From Thermohalobaculum sp039513195 (GTDB lineage: Bacteria > Pseudomonadota > Alphaproteobacteria > Rhodobacterales > Rhodobacteraceae), in contig JBCCRM010000026.1 in the NCBI GenBank assembly GCA_039513195.1, positions 1 through 64,000 of the forward strand: a DNA stretch of 64,000 bases, in the 5' to 3' direction. The translations under genes and the position numbers were made by a program. The notes below the pieces were generated by a model. That model searched no databases. It was not told the origin of the DNA and saw only the letters and a list, made by a program, of their open reading frames with translations. This document shows positions 8,437 to 17,039 of this stretch, in pieces; the stretch's first letter is position 1, and each line of letters begins with the position of its first letter.

Positions 8437-9122
8437 CGGCGGTGATAACGCTCCGCCAGGCGCTCGGGCGCGACGCCCGCGAAATAGAGCGCCAGGGTGC
8501 CGATGTTCCGGGCCCCGCGGCGGACCCACCCGTCCCGCCGATAACGGTCGGGCGCCGTGATCACCGCACCGTCCAGGCGGCGGAGACGCCGGCGACCGAG
8601 GGTCCGGACAATCGCCACATCCTCCATCAGCGGTATCGGCTGATGGCCGCCCACGGCGTCGTAAAGCTTCCGGGAAATCAGCAGCCCTTGATCCCCATAG
8701 GGCAATGCGAAGAGGACCGAGCGGAGATTGGCCCAATTGCCGGTGACCCGGGCCATGGCCTCGCCCGCCTCGAAGCGCAGGCCGAAATACCCCGCCTGGC
8801 CAGCATGCTCGGCGATATGGTGGCGCACCACGCGGTCCCACCCTGTCGGCAGCACGGTATCGGCGTGCAGGAAAAGCAGCCACGGACCCGTCGCAGCGTC
8901 CGCGCCCGCAACAAGCTGCGGGCCCCGTCCCTTCGGAGCCGCGATCAGGCGCGCGCCGGTACCGTCTGCCAGCATGGCGATGTCGTCGGTCGACCCGCCA
9001 TCGGCAATAACTACCTCGCGTACCAGACCGCTCGGCAGCGCGGCGGCTAAGGCGGCCAGGCAAGGCCCAATCCGTGCCGCCGCATCCAGCGTGGGGATCA
9101 CAACCGACAACGGCGCCCTCAC
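8433..9122 (-). CDS. TIGR04283-type family 2 glycosyltransferase (rSAM/selenodomain-associated transferase 2)
   Basis: 229 residues from GTG at 9122, chosen because GGAGGGAGG lies just upstream and the GTG overlaps the stop of the preceding MFS gene (GTGA). An ATG 30 bases upstream is possible. LSVVIPTLDAAARI is the GT2 first strand, ADGGSTDD and FLHADT are the nucleotide and metal sites, and GDQGLLISRKLYDAVGG plus PLMEDV follow in the expected order. It is the middle gene of a three-gene minus-strand operon (MFS, this gene, TIGR04282) with 4-bp overlaps at both junctions. The acceptor is unknown. Confidence 0.88.
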   Translation of the reverse strand: MRAPLSVVIPTLDAAARIGPCLAALAAALPSGLVREVVIADGGSTDDIAMLADGTGARLIAAPKGRGPQLVAGADAATGPWLLFLHADTVLPTGWDRVVRHHIAEHAGQAGYFGLRFEAGEAMARVTGNWANLRSVLFALPYGDQGLLISRKLYDAVGGHQPIPLMEDVAIVRTLGRRRLRRLDGAVITAPDRYRRDGWVRRGARNIGTLALYFAGVAPERLAERYHRR

Positions 9123-10342
9123 GCCGCTGCCTCCCTCCGGCCCAGGCCCCACAAGGCAGCTTGCGCGACCAGCGCGAGAACCCCGAAACCGGCAAAGAGC
9201 GGCATCAACGAGCCATCATAGCTGCGCGCCAGGATCGTCGCGAAGACGGCCGAGCCGATGGTCGAAGCCGAGAGCACGACCGAGGATGCCGTACCCGCAA
9301 TGGCGCCATGGGGCTCCATGGCGAGCGCGGTGATGTTGGAGAAGAGGAGCGCGACGGCAACAAAGATGACCGCCATGGCCCCCATGGTCACCGGCAGCGG
9401 CGGCAGCCCGCCCGCAGCCCAACTGAGCACCGCGCCGGCCAGTCCCGCAGCACCCAGCACCCAAAGCCCGACGCGGCAGAGCGGCCACATCCCCAGGCGC
9501 ATGACAACGCGGCCGTTCAGCCAGCTCGCGATCGCGAAGACGCCGGCGAAGGCAGCGAAGGTCACCGGGAACAGCGGGCCGAGGCCGTAGTCCTCCTCGA
9601 AGATCTGCTGGGCGGTGGCAAGATAGGTCAGGAACGAGGTGAAGATGCAGACCGCTGCGAAAATGCACAGCGCCGATTGCCGGTCAGCTATCACCTGCTT
9701 GATCGCAGCAAGAACTGGGCCGACAGCAAGGCGCCGCCGCGCCGCGCGATCCAGTGTCTCGGGCACCCCGATCACGTACCAACCGACGGAGACCAGCGCT
9801 AAGACGAGATAAGCCCAGAAGATCGCCCGCCAGCTGCCGAGGGCCTCCAGACCCTGGCCCAACAGGGGCGCCAGCATCGGTACGAGCATGAAGACGGTCA
9901 TCACCAGAGATAGGATCCGCGCCATAGGCCGCCCGGCATAAAGGTCGCGAATGATCGCCACCGCTACGACGCGCGGGGCGCCAGCCCCGAAACCTTGAAG
10001 GAACCGGCCCGCCAAAAGCCATTCCGGTGAGGGTGCCAGCATGCCCATCACCGTGCCGACCAGATAGATCCCCCAACCGAGCAGCGCCGTGCGCTTTCGC
10101 CCCCATGCGTCGGCCACCGGTCCGAAGATGAGCTGCGCAAGGCCCAGCCCCGCGAAAACCAGAAGCACCACCAATTGGCGGTCATTGGCGGTTCGAAAGC
10201 CCAGATCCGCCGAAATCGCGTCCAATGCCGGCAGAACTGCATCGATGGTCATCGCGACCACAGAGGTCATCATCGCCAGAAAGGCGAGCAGACCGAGCGG
10301 CGCGCGCCCGGCAGCACGGTCTTCCGGCGATGGCAGGGTCAT
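9119..10342 (-). CDS. Bcr/CflA-type multidrug efflux MFS transporter
   Basis: 407 residues with about 12 predicted membrane spans. The family features are an N-terminal TIDAVLPALDAISADL segment, a GPVADAWGRKRTALLG loop 2-3 motif A, and the RFLQGFGAGAPRVVAVAIIRDLY motif in the fourth span, typical of the DHA1 Bcr/CflA group. These are proton-driven exporters of small drugs or metabolites in the inner membrane. It heads an operon with two glycosyltransferases. The start MTLPSPED is plausible, and the divergent ygfZ begins 80 bases away, so the promoters of the two genes share this interval. Confidence 0.9.
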   Translation of the reverse strand: MTLPSPEDRAAGRAPLGLLAFLAMMTSVVAMTIDAVLPALDAISADLGFRTANDRQLVVLLVFAGLGLAQLIFGPVADAWGRKRTALLGWGIYLVGTVMGMLAPSPEWLLAGRFLQGFGAGAPRVVAVAIIRDLYAGRPMARILSLVMTVFMLVPMLAPLLGQGLEALGSWRAIFWAYLVLALVSVGWYVIGVPETLDRAARRRLAVGPVLAAIKQVIADRQSALCIFAAVCIFTSFLTYLATAQQIFEEDYGLGPLFPVTFAAFAGVFAIASWLNGRVVMRLGMWPLCRVGLWVLGAAGLAGAVLSWAAGGLPPLPVTMGAMAVIFVAVALLFSNITALAMEPHGAIAGTASSVVLSASTIGSAVFATILARSYDGSLMPLFAGFGVLALVAQAALWGLGRREAAA

Positions 10343-10421
10343 TGGCAGATCACTCCTGGCGCGCTTATAGCCTTGGGCCGCGGCCCTGGCGATGGCTATA
10401 TGGCGACGGGAGGGTTCTGCG

Positions 10422-11219
10422 ATGGCAACAGGATTTCACGACCCAGGGCGGACCGTGCTGCGGATGCAGGGCGCGGATGCAAAGGGCGTTCTGCAAAGCG
10501 TGGTGACAAACGATCTCGACCGACTGGCCGAGGACAGGGCGCTCTACGCAGCACTGTTGACGCCGCAGGGAAAGTACCTGTTCGACTTTTTCCTGATCGC
10601 CGATGGCGACGACGTCCTGATCGACATTGCCGCGACCAGGGCGCAGGCCTTCGCAGCGCGGGTGAAAATGTACTGTCTGCGCCGGGATGCGCGGATGGGC
10701 GAGCCCACCGGGCTTTCGGTCGCCCTCGCTTGGGGGGCCGATGAGCCCGACCGGTCTGGCCGTCGGGTGCTAACCGACCCGCGGCACGCGGCGCTCGGCT
10801 GGCGGCTCTATGGCCCTGTGGAAACCGTTGCAGCAGACCTGACACCCGCCGAGGCGGCCGACTACACAGCGCTGCGTGTGTCTCTTTCGGTGCCGGAAAG
10901 CGGGGTCGAGCTGGTGCCGGAAGACACCTTCATCCTCGAGGCGGGGTTCGAGGCGCTCGACGGCGTCGATTTCCGAAAGGGCTGCTATGTCGGGCAGGAG
11001 GTCACCGCCCGCATGAAGCACAAGACGACGCTCAAGAAGCGCTTGGTGCCGGTGCGAGTGGAGGGTGCGGCACCGCCCGGCACGCCGGTGACGGCAAAGG
11101 GCAAACCGGCCGGCACGCTCTTTAGCCAAGCGGATGGTCGCGGCTTGGCGCATCTGCGTCTCGACAGGGCGACGGGGGAGATGGAGGCCGGGGAGGCCCG
11201 GGTGACCTATGACGGCTGA
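10422..11219 (+). CDS. ygfZ: folate-binding Fe-S cluster repair/assembly protein YgfZ
   Basis: 265 residues. The signature KGCYVGQEV (K-G-C-[YF]-x-G-Q-E) is present around residue 187. The protein is of the GcvT-like fold with an N-terminal LQSVVTNDL segment. YgfZ/IBA57 proteins use folate to support assembly or repair of certain Fe-S enzymes. The start MATGFHDPGRT has GGGAGGG upstream; an ATG 30 bases earlier is less favoured. The 3' end overlaps the convergent SDR gene by 13 bp. Confidence 0.92.
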   Translation: MATGFHDPGRTVLRMQGADAKGVLQSVVTNDLDRLAEDRALYAALLTPQGKYLFDFFLIADGDDVLIDIAATRAQAFAARVKMYCLRRDARMGEPTGLSVALAWGADEPDRSGRRVLTDPRHAALGWRLYGPVETVAADLTPAEAADYTALRVSLSVPESGVELVPEDTFILEAGFEALDGVDFRKGCYVGQEVTARMKHKTTLKKRLVPVRVEGAAPPGTPVTAKGKPAGTLFSQADGRGLAHLRLDRATGEMEAGEARVTYDG

Positions 11220-12094
11220 CCGGCCGTCTCGGAAGCCAAGAGCGCCTGCAGACCTTCCCGATAGGTGGGATAGCGTAGGGCAACGCCCAGCTCCTCCTTG
11301 ATCAGCCGGTTGGAACACCGCTTCGACTCGGCATAGAAGGACCGCGCCATCTCCGACATCTCCGCATCCTCGATCGGGACCTCCGGCGGATGCGGCAGGC
11401 CCAGAAGATCGGCCGCGTACGCGAGAACCTCCTCAGGCGGGGCAGCCTCGTCGTCGCAGAGATTGTATATCGCCCCCGGTTCCGGCCGCGCGATGGAGGC
11501 GGCGAGGATGGCCGCAATATCCTCCACATGGATGCGGCTGAAGACTTGGCCGGGCTTGATAATGCGCCGCGCGGTGCCGGCGCGGATCTTGGCAAACGGT
11601 CCGCGACCAGGCCCATAGATGCCAGCAATCCGGAATATGTGGACCGGCAGATCCGCCTGAATGCTCAGCGCCTGCCAACCCTGCTCGGCAATGAGACGGT
11701 GGCGCCCGCGCTCGGTCGCCGGGCGGCAGCCGGAGGTCTCGTCGACCCAGCCGCCTTGGCGGTCGCCATAGACGCCGACAGTGCTGAGATAGCCGGCCCA
11801 TTCGATCCTTGGCGCAGCCGCGGTGATTGCGGGGCGCAGCCTGGTCAAAACCGGGTCGCGCCCGTCCCGCGGGGCGATCGAGGTCAGCAGATGCGTCGCG
11901 GCGCTCAGTGCCGGGCCGATATCGCCACCGGGCCAGAGGATCGGCTCGACCCCCTCGGCGGCGAGAGCTTCCGCCTTTTCGGCGCTTCGGGTGGTGCCGA
12001 TGATCCGCCAGCCTTGGGGCAGCAGCAGCCGGCCGAGCGCTCGGGCGGAGTAGCCATGGCCGAAACTCAGCAGCACTTTGGTCGTGTCGATCAT
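11207..12094 (-). CDS. NAD(P)-binding SDR-family epimerase/dehydratase-like protein
   Basis: 295 residues of an atypical short-chain dehydrogenase resembling the YeeZ group. The N-terminal Rossmann loop is LSFGHGYSARALG. LSTVGVYGD and the following RHRLIAEQGW segment stand where extended SDRs carry catalytic Ser and Tyr/Lys, and RIAGIYGPGR and FSRIHVEDIA follow. The reaction is unknown. It overlaps ygfZ tail to tail by 13 bp, and no operon partner is seen. Confidence 0.85.
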   Translation of the reverse strand: MIDTTKVLLSFGHGYSARALGRLLLPQGWRIIGTTRSAEKAEALAAEGVEPILWPGGDIGPALSAATHLLTSIAPRDGRDPVLTRLRPAITAAAPRIEWAGYLSTVGVYGDRQGGWVDETSGCRPATERGRHRLIAEQGWQALSIQADLPVHIFRIAGIYGPGRGPFAKIRAGTARRIIKPGQVFSRIHVEDIAAILAASIARPEPGAIYNLCDDEAAPPEEVLAYAADLLGLPHPPEVPIEDAEMSEMARSFYAESKRCSNRLIKEELGVALRYPTYREGLQALLASETAGQPS

Positions 12095-12154
12095 TCCTCT
12101 ATCCGCCGGTTCGGTCTAAGGGAGGGTCGGTCGGCTGCGGGAGGATAGCGATCC

Positions 12155-12895
12155 ATGCGGAGAATGCGAGCGGCTTTGGGTCTTGCGCTGGCGGTAGCGA
12201 TTGCGGGTGCTGCGGCCGCCCAGCCGCAACGCTATGACGCCTGCCTGGCGCTGGCGGAGACCGACCCGCGCACGGCGCTGGAGGCGGCGGCGCAGTGGAT
12301 CGCCGATGGCGGCGGGGCCGCGGCAAGGCACTGCGAGGCGGCTGCCTTCGCCAATGCCGGGGCGCCGGCACAGGCTGCTCGGCTGCTGACGACGCTCGGT
12401 GCGGAACCCGGCGCCCTGCCGGAGACTGTGCGCGCTGCGATCCTGCTGCAGGCGGCGGATCTTTATCGGTCGGCGGGACAGCCAGAGGCGGGGGAGGCTG
12501 CCGCGACCGGCGCGGTGGAGCTCGATCCCCGCTCGGTGGTATCGCTCGCAACCCGCGCAGAGCTGCGGGCGGAACTGAAGGACTGGCGGGGGGCGGCGGC
12601 GGATCTCGACCGGGCGCTGAGCCTCACCGCGCCGGAAGCAGGCCTTTTGACTTTACGGGCCGCGGCAAAACGGCGCTCTGGCAGACTGCTCGAGGCCCGA
12701 TCCGACGCGCTCTGGGCGCTGGAACTGGCACCGGATCGCGCAGATGCCTGGCTGGAGCTCGGAAGCGCCCATGCCGCGCTGGGCGAGACAGATGCCGCCC
12801 GGCGCGCCTGGATCCGGGCGATCGAAACGGACACAGACGGTTCGGTGACGCCCCTCGCGCGGCATCGTATTCAAGCGATGGAAGCCGGGGGCTAG
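12155..12895 (+). CDS. secreted/periplasmic tetratricopeptide-repeat protein
   Basis: 246 residues. The signal peptide RRMRAALGLALAVAIAGAAAAQ is cut near AAAQ-PQ. TPR-like helix pairs of about 34 residues fill the rest, for example around EAGEAAATGAVELDPRSVVSLATRAELRAELKDWRGAAADLDRAL and ARSDALWALELAPDRADAWLELGSAHAALGETDAARRAW, split here for position only (residues about 110-225). Such proteins act as periplasmic scaffolds; no partner is indicated. The TAG stop coincides with the left end of repeat copy 3. Confidence 0.8.
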   Translation: MRRMRAALGLALAVAIAGAAAAQPQRYDACLALAETDPRTALEAAAQWIADGGGAAARHCEAAAFANAGAPAQAARLLTTLGAEPGALPETVRAAILLQAADLYRSAGQPEAGEAAATGAVELDPRSVVSLATRAELRAELKDWRGAAADLDRALSLTAPEAGLLTLRAAAKRRSGRLLEARSDALWALELAPDRADAWLELGSAHAALGETDAARRAWIRAIETDTDGSVTPLARHRIQAMEAGG

Positions 12896-12995
12896 GGCAT
12901 TTTCCAGCCAGTCTGACTCGGATTGGCGTCGTGAAGCGGCGCCCGACCAATACCGTAGACCGCAGAAACCAAAGCAATCGGGTCGGAAAGCGCTC
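12895..12995 (+). repeat. TA-flanked palindromic repeat, copy 3
   Basis: Exactly 101 bp, from GGGCATTTTCCAGCC to GGTCGGAAAGCGCTC. The left TA (12893-12894) is part of the TAG stop of the TPR gene. The right flank is TG instead of TA. It lies between convergent genes. Confidence 0.85.
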
Positions 12996-13317
12996 TGTAG
13001 CGTTTTCCGATCGCTCGTGATCGGACAGTCGCCGCGAAAGTCTGCTTGTTGCGATTTCCGAGTCTGCTGACGACTCCGTCTTCTTCGAAGTCGCTCTGGT
13101 CAGTTCCGCCCAGGCTTCGCCTGGCCGTCCCGGGCGCCGCGTCCACCACCCGGCCTGTGGCACGGTGATCGCCCGCGGCGGGCTGCAGAGGCAGCCGAGC
13201 TTGGAGAAGCCGCAGGCGCCTGCGGCCTTTCCACCAGCGTCCAGGTGGATGCGCCGCCGCACGCGCAAGGGCGGCCACGCCTAGAAACGGCAGACGCGGC
13301 GGCCCTGAGACCCGATC
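12996..13317. other. GC-rich intergenic stretch with several hairpins, no gene seen
   Basis: Directly after repeat copy 3 lies TAGCGTTTTCCGATC, which resembles the right end of the repeat family and could be a fragment of a second copy. Hairpins seen are CCGATC/GATCGG (13007-13024), CCAGGC-ttcg-CCTGG near 13108, the perfect 18-bp palindrome GCCGCAGGCGCCTGCGGC near 13210, and CCTGAGA/TCTCAGG (13304-13322) over the queG stop. Short ORFs exist in several frames but none resembles a protein family. Confidence 0.4.
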
Positions 13318-14637
13318 TCAGGCGCTTACTTCTGCCAAGCAGAGCGCCCATTCCTCAGACACCTCAAGCGCCGGGTCGCATTGCGAGGCGGCGTTCGCCT
13401 GGGCGGCAAACGCCGGCGCGCTCAGCAAGCGCGACAACGCCCAAACGCCATGCTGGCGCACCAGCGGTGCCGGATCGAGAGCGAGGCGCTGTGCCGCCGG
13501 GATCATCCCTTCGCTCCGACTATTCCCGATCGCCACGGCAACATTGCGCAGGAACCGGTCTCGCCCGATCCGCTTCACGGGGCTGCCGGAGAAATAGGCG
13601 CGAAAGGCCTGGTCATCTAAGGCCGCCATGGCTGCGAGCGCCGGCGCCTTCGTTTCCGGCCGCGAGGCATAGGCCGCCTGTCCCGCAACCGCGAATTTGT
13701 TCCACGGGCAGACCGCTAGGCAATCGTCGCAGCCGTAGATCCGGTTGCCGATGAGCGGCCGCATCGCCCTCGGGATCGGCCCCTTCAGCTCGATTGTCAG
13801 ATACGAGATGCAACGCCGCGCATCGAGTTGATAGGGCGCGGTGAAGGCGGCGGTCGGGCAGATGTCGAGGCACCGCCGGCAGCCGCCGCAACGGTCCGCA
13901 TGCCCGGCCCCGACCGGAAGCTCCAGGGTGGTAAAGATGGCACCCAGGAAGAACCACGAGCCGCCGGAGCGGGAGACGAGATTGGTGTGCTTCCCCTGCC
14001 AACCGATCCCGGCCGCCGCCGCCAGCGGCTTCTCCATCACCGGCGCGGTATCGACAAAGACCTTGATCTCCGCCGGAAAGCCCGCCCTGTCGGCCCGGTC
14101 GATCAGCCACCGCCCTAGGCGCTTCAGGCGTTTTTTCACCCGGTCATGATAGTCGCGTCCCTGAGCATAGACCGAGATAGCGCCCCGCTCTGGCTCTTGC
14201 AGCACTTCCAGCGGGTCGCCCTCCGGCGTGTAGGCGTCGGCCAGCATGATCACCGAACGAACCGCTGGCCAAAGAACGCGCGGATCGGCCCGCCAGTCGA
14301 GCCTGTCGGCCATCCAGCCCATCTCGCCATGGTTCCCCGCTGCCACCCAGTGCCGCAGATGCCGCCCGGCCTCGACCACCGAGCCCGGCGAGGCGATGCC
14401 GAGATCGGCGAAGCCCAGCGACTTGGCCTCGCCGGTCAGGTCCTGCAGCAGCGCGACGGATTTGGAGCGCCCGGGTCTATCGGAGCGAAGAACCTCCCGC
14501 TCCGCGCCCGACGTCGCCACGCGGGTTTGCTGCATCGGTGCGAGGGTCCCATCGAACGAGCCCGGCGGCATCGGCGCCGCCAAGGGAGCGCCCGACCTGC
14601 AGCTCTCCTTCCCTCCGCGTTTCACGGTCTGGCTCAC
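13318..14637 (-). CDS. queG: epoxyqueuosine reductase (tRNA queuosine biosynthesis)
   Basis: QueG reduces epoxyqueuosine to queuosine at tRNA position 34 using cobalamin and two [4Fe-4S] clusters. The clusters are bound by CGGCRRCLDICP (cysteines spaced CxxCxxCxxxC) and GCDDCLAVCP. The N-terminal cobalamin-binding region contains GFADLGIASP, and RDYHDRVKKRL and KVFVDTAPVMEKPLA are family landmarks. C-terminal HEAT-like helices follow to the end. The frame gives 439 residues, longer than the usual roughly 350-380. The first 55 or so residues are basic and Pro-rich with no family match, so translation probably starts inside (candidate ATGs at 14571 and 14535, or a later non-ATG codon). It follows fzlA on the same strand. 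Confidence 0.92.
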   Translation of the reverse strand: MSQTVKRGGKESCRSGAPLAAPMPPGSFDGTLAPMQQTRVATSGAEREVLRSDRPGRSKSVALLQDLTGEAKSLGFADLGIASPGSVVEAGRHLRHWVAAGNHGEMGWMADRLDWRADPRVLWPAVRSVIMLADAYTPEGDPLEVLQEPERGAISVYAQGRDYHDRVKKRLKRLGRWLIDRADRAGFPAEIKVFVDTAPVMEKPLAAAAGIGWQGKHTNLVSRSGGSWFFLGAIFTTLELPVGAGHADRCGGCRRCLDICPTAAFTAPYQLDARRCISYLTIELKGPIPRAMRPLIGNRIYGCDDCLAVCPWNKFAVAGQAAYASRPETKAPALAAMAALDDQAFRAYFSGSPVKRIGRDRFLRNVAVAIGNSRSEGMIPAAQRLALDPAPLVRQHGVWALSRLLSAPAFAAQANAASQCDPALEVSEEWALCLAEVSA

Positions 14638-14704
14638 GGGCGCAACCCAGCTTTCTGGTCGGAGCTGGGGTCGCTACCGCCTCCCCCACCTCGCCGCCGA
14701 AGCG

Positions 14705-15376
14705 TCAAAAATCCAACTCCGCATAATGGGGCGGCGGCGTGGGAAACCCAGGCAGATGATCCGCCAACAGGCTGCGGAAGGACGGGCGCGACTTGACCAC
14801 GGCGTACCAGTCGCGAACCGAGGGATATGCCTCCCACGGCACATCGCCGACATAGTCGAGTGTGCTGAGATGCGCCGCCGCCGTCAGATCTGCCACCGTG
14901 AGCCGCGGCCCGGCGAGCCAGTTGTGCCCCTCCAGCAGATAGGTCATGTAGTCGAGATGAACCCGGATGTTCTGGCTGCCCGCCTTCAGGCAGGCCCCGT
15001 CCGGCGAACCAAGCCGGGCCAAGCGCTTTGTCACCCGCTCGAACACTAAATTCTCGGTCACCTCTCGATTGAACTTGTCGTCGAACCAATCGACCAGACG
15101 GCGCGCCTCGGCCCGCGCCAGAGGTTGCGCCGGCAATAGGGGCGGCTCCGGATGGGCCTCCTCCAGATACTCGAAGATCGGTGTGGACCCAGACAGCGCC
15201 TGGCCCTGATCGGTAACCAGAACCGGCACGCGGCCCGCGGGATTGAGCCGCAGGAAGTCCAGCCTGCTCTCCCATGGCCGTTCCTCGATCAGCTCCGCCT
15301 GCAGCCGCTTTTCGCCGAGCACCAGCCGAACCTTCCGGCAAAAGGGCGACAGCGGCAGGTGATAAAGACGGTGCAT
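14705..15376 (-). CDS. fzlA: glutathione S-transferase-like FtsZ-binding protein FzlA
   Basis: 223 residues from MHRLYHLPLSPFCRKVRLVL, the thioredoxin-fold start of the family; the frame is open 81 bases further but without homology. A C-terminal all-helical GST domain contains VTENLVFERVTKRL and LTVADLTAAAHLSTLDYVGDVPW, and the protein ends PPPHYAELDF. This ending and the queG neighbour are typical of alphaproteobacterial FzlA, which binds FtsZ filaments and is needed for constriction in Caulobacter. Calling it FzlA rather than a generic GST rests on family recall and was not verified by search. Confidence 0.8.
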   Translation of the reverse strand: MHRLYHLPLSPFCRKVRLVLGEKRLQAELIEERPWESRLDFLRLNPAGRVPVLVTDQGQALSGSTPIFEYLEEAHPEPPLLPAQPLARAEARRLVDWFDDKFNREVTENLVFERVTKRLARLGSPDGACLKAGSQNIRVHLDYMTYLLEGHNWLAGPRLTVADLTAAAHLSTLDYVGDVPWEAYPSVRDWYAVVKSRPSFRSLLADHLPGFPTPPPHYAELDF

Positions 15377-15656
15377 GGGCAGGGTCCGGGCTGACTTCGA
15401 TGCGCCCTCTACCTGCCGAAGGGGCGCGGGTGATGCAAGGCTGGTTCGGTGGGACAAGCGCGGTTACCGTTTCGAGAACGCAGGGCGTTGCACTCACGAC
15501 CAATTAGTTGTGGATCCATTCTGCAGGCGAGATGGGAGAAGACTGTGAAGCGAGGCACCGCATCCTCCCACACCCGTGAGCTCACACTCAGCTCCTGTAT
15601 TTGTCGGGCTTTCAACGGTTATCATTTGATTCACACAAAATAATTGTAAAGAAGCA

Positions 15657-16178
15657 GTGCGGCGAGTGGCTATTGCTGAAATGATCGAAGCAGATGTCGC
15701 AGCAATCCTTTGGACTCTAGCGGTCTTTAGGGTTGAAAATTTGTAGGATGAAAAGTTTCTAGCGCATCTAAAGGTTGGGGACGAGCCATTCTCGAAGCTT
15801 AGGCTTCGGCAGGAGGACTATTTCAGCGTATTCTCGGATACTGCCAGCGAGCTGTCAAAGCATGATGCAAAATTCGTCCATGCGGCGATCAGTTTTTATT
15901 CAACGCTCAAGGGGTCGCGAGACGCAGCGTATGTCTTGTCGTTTTGGAAAGTTCCAAACGATGGTCATGGCATCCACGAGATCCGTGCGAACCCTGATTT
16001 TCAGCGAATGCTATGCATGATCGACCTCGTACTGCGCGCAGGCACAGAGTTCCAGGCCGTGGCAGCACAGAAGGGTCGGGACGAGATCGAAAGAGCGTTC
16101 AATCTGATGACTGGCCTCGAAAATCTCATTCGAGAGCGTCTCGACATAGAATGGGTCGAGGCGAATGGCGATCTATAG
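15657..16178 (+). pseudogene. AT-rich gene interrupted by an in-frame amber codon
   Basis: One reading frame runs from a GTG at 15657 (or GTG 15666, ATG 15681) to the TAG at 16176, about 173 codons, with a single TAG at 15744-15746. The 29 codons before it read VAIAEMIEADVAAILWTLAVF and RVENL. The codons after it continue DEKFLAHLKVG, then KHDAKFVHAAISFYSTLKGSR and KVPNDGHGIHEIRANPDF. The only start after the stop is a TTG at 15936, giving just 80 residues, so most of the conserved-looking frame would be untranslated. Base composition is clearly more AT-rich than the neighbours, as is the 280-bp stretch upstream, where nothing else is recognised. The end overlaps mtgA by 6 bp. No family is recognised. 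It is probably a transferred gene in early decay. Confidence 0.55.
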
Positions 16179-16985
16179 GCTCTCCAGACACCCCGCACTG
16201 CCGCTTACGCGCAGGGTTTCGGCGCCTTGGGCGATGGCGGCGGCGCGGTTGCGCATCCAAGGGCCCGGATTGCCGGGGTCGCGCTCCTTCGGGTTCGGCA
16301 AAGCCGCCGCGAGACGCGAGGCCTGGCGGAGCGTCAACGCCTCTGCCCCGCGGCCGAAATGGTGCTGGGCCGCGGCCTCCGCCCCGAACACCCCGGGGCC
16401 GAACTCGGCGACGTTCAGATAAACCTCGACGATCCTGTGCTTTGGCCACAGGACCTCGATGGTCAGCGCAAAACCGGCCTCCAACCCCTTTCGCAGAAAA
16501 CTGCGCCCGTGCCAAAGGAAGACGTTCTTCGCCACCTGCTGCGTGAGGGTCGAGGCTCCGCGGAGGCGGCCTCCGGCCTCCCGCTCCTCCAACGCCTTCT
16601 CGATCGCCTCGAAATCGAGACCATAATGCTGGCAGAAGCGCGCATCCTCCGCCGCAACGACCGCACGGGCCATCTCCGGTGACATCGCCTCCAGATCCCG
16701 CCAGTCCCGCGAGAGACCGCCGAGGCGCCACCATTCCTGCGCCATGTAGACCCCGCCAGGCGGATCGATAACCCGATAGGCCGCGACCCAAAGCACGGCA
16801 AACACCACAAGCGCGGCCATGATCCGAAGCGGCCAGAGGAACAGCGCCCGCAGCAGCCGCCGGAAGGCCGACCGGCGCGGTACCAAGGGCCGAGGTGGCG
16901 TTGCCGGATCCGGCACTTTCTTTGCGGACCGCCGCTTTCCGGCCTTGCCGACCGCTGATTTCCCGGCCACGGGCTTCTCCGCCAT
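16173..16985 (-). CDS. mtgA: monofunctional biosynthetic peptidoglycan transglycosylase
   Basis: 270 residues. There is a basic, Lys/Ala/Pro-rich N-terminal tail, one membrane anchor (WPLRIMAALVVFAVLWVAAY, about residues 51-70) and one GT51 domain. The catalytic Glu lies in VVAAEDARFCQHYGLD. GASTLTQQVAKNVFLW, RKGLEAGFALTIE and VYLNVAEFGPGVFG are the remaining GT51 motifs. It polymerises lipid II into glycan strands at the inner membrane and lacks a transpeptidase domain. It follows the gltB relic on the same strand, matching the gltD-gltB-mtgA order seen in related genomes. Confidence 0.95.
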   Translation of the reverse strand: MAEKPVAGKSAVGKAGKRRSAKKVPDPATPPRPLVPRRSAFRRLLRALFLWPLRIMAALVVFAVLWVAAYRVIDPPGGVYMAQEWWRLGGLSRDWRDLEAMSPEMARAVVAAEDARFCQHYGLDFEAIEKALEEREAGGRLRGASTLTQQVAKNVFLWHGRSFLRKGLEAGFALTIEVLWPKHRIVEVYLNVAEFGPGVFGAEAAAQHHFGRGAEALTLRQASRLAAALPNPKERDPGNPGPWMRNRAAAIAQGAETLRVSGSAGCLESL

Positions 16986-17039
16986 TGCCCCCTGCCGGGC
17001 GGCTTACCACGCCGCGCCGCGCTGAACCATGCCGCTCAA

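Noticed and set aside
7840..9195. A single 451-residue fusion of the two glycosyltransferases.
   Set aside because: The first 250 codons are an out-of-frame shadow of the GT2 gene; two separate genes with an ATGA overlap explain the region.
13021..13317. Possible structured RNA from several GC-rich hairpins.
   Set aside because: No promoter, no T-run terminator and no resemblance to a known RNA family; hairpins of this size are frequent in GC-rich intergenic DNA.
15744..15746. The in-frame TAG as a pyrrolysine codon or programmed read-through.
   Set aside because: No pyl genes, no methyltransferase similarity and no read-through signal are seen; decay in an AT-rich island is simpler.
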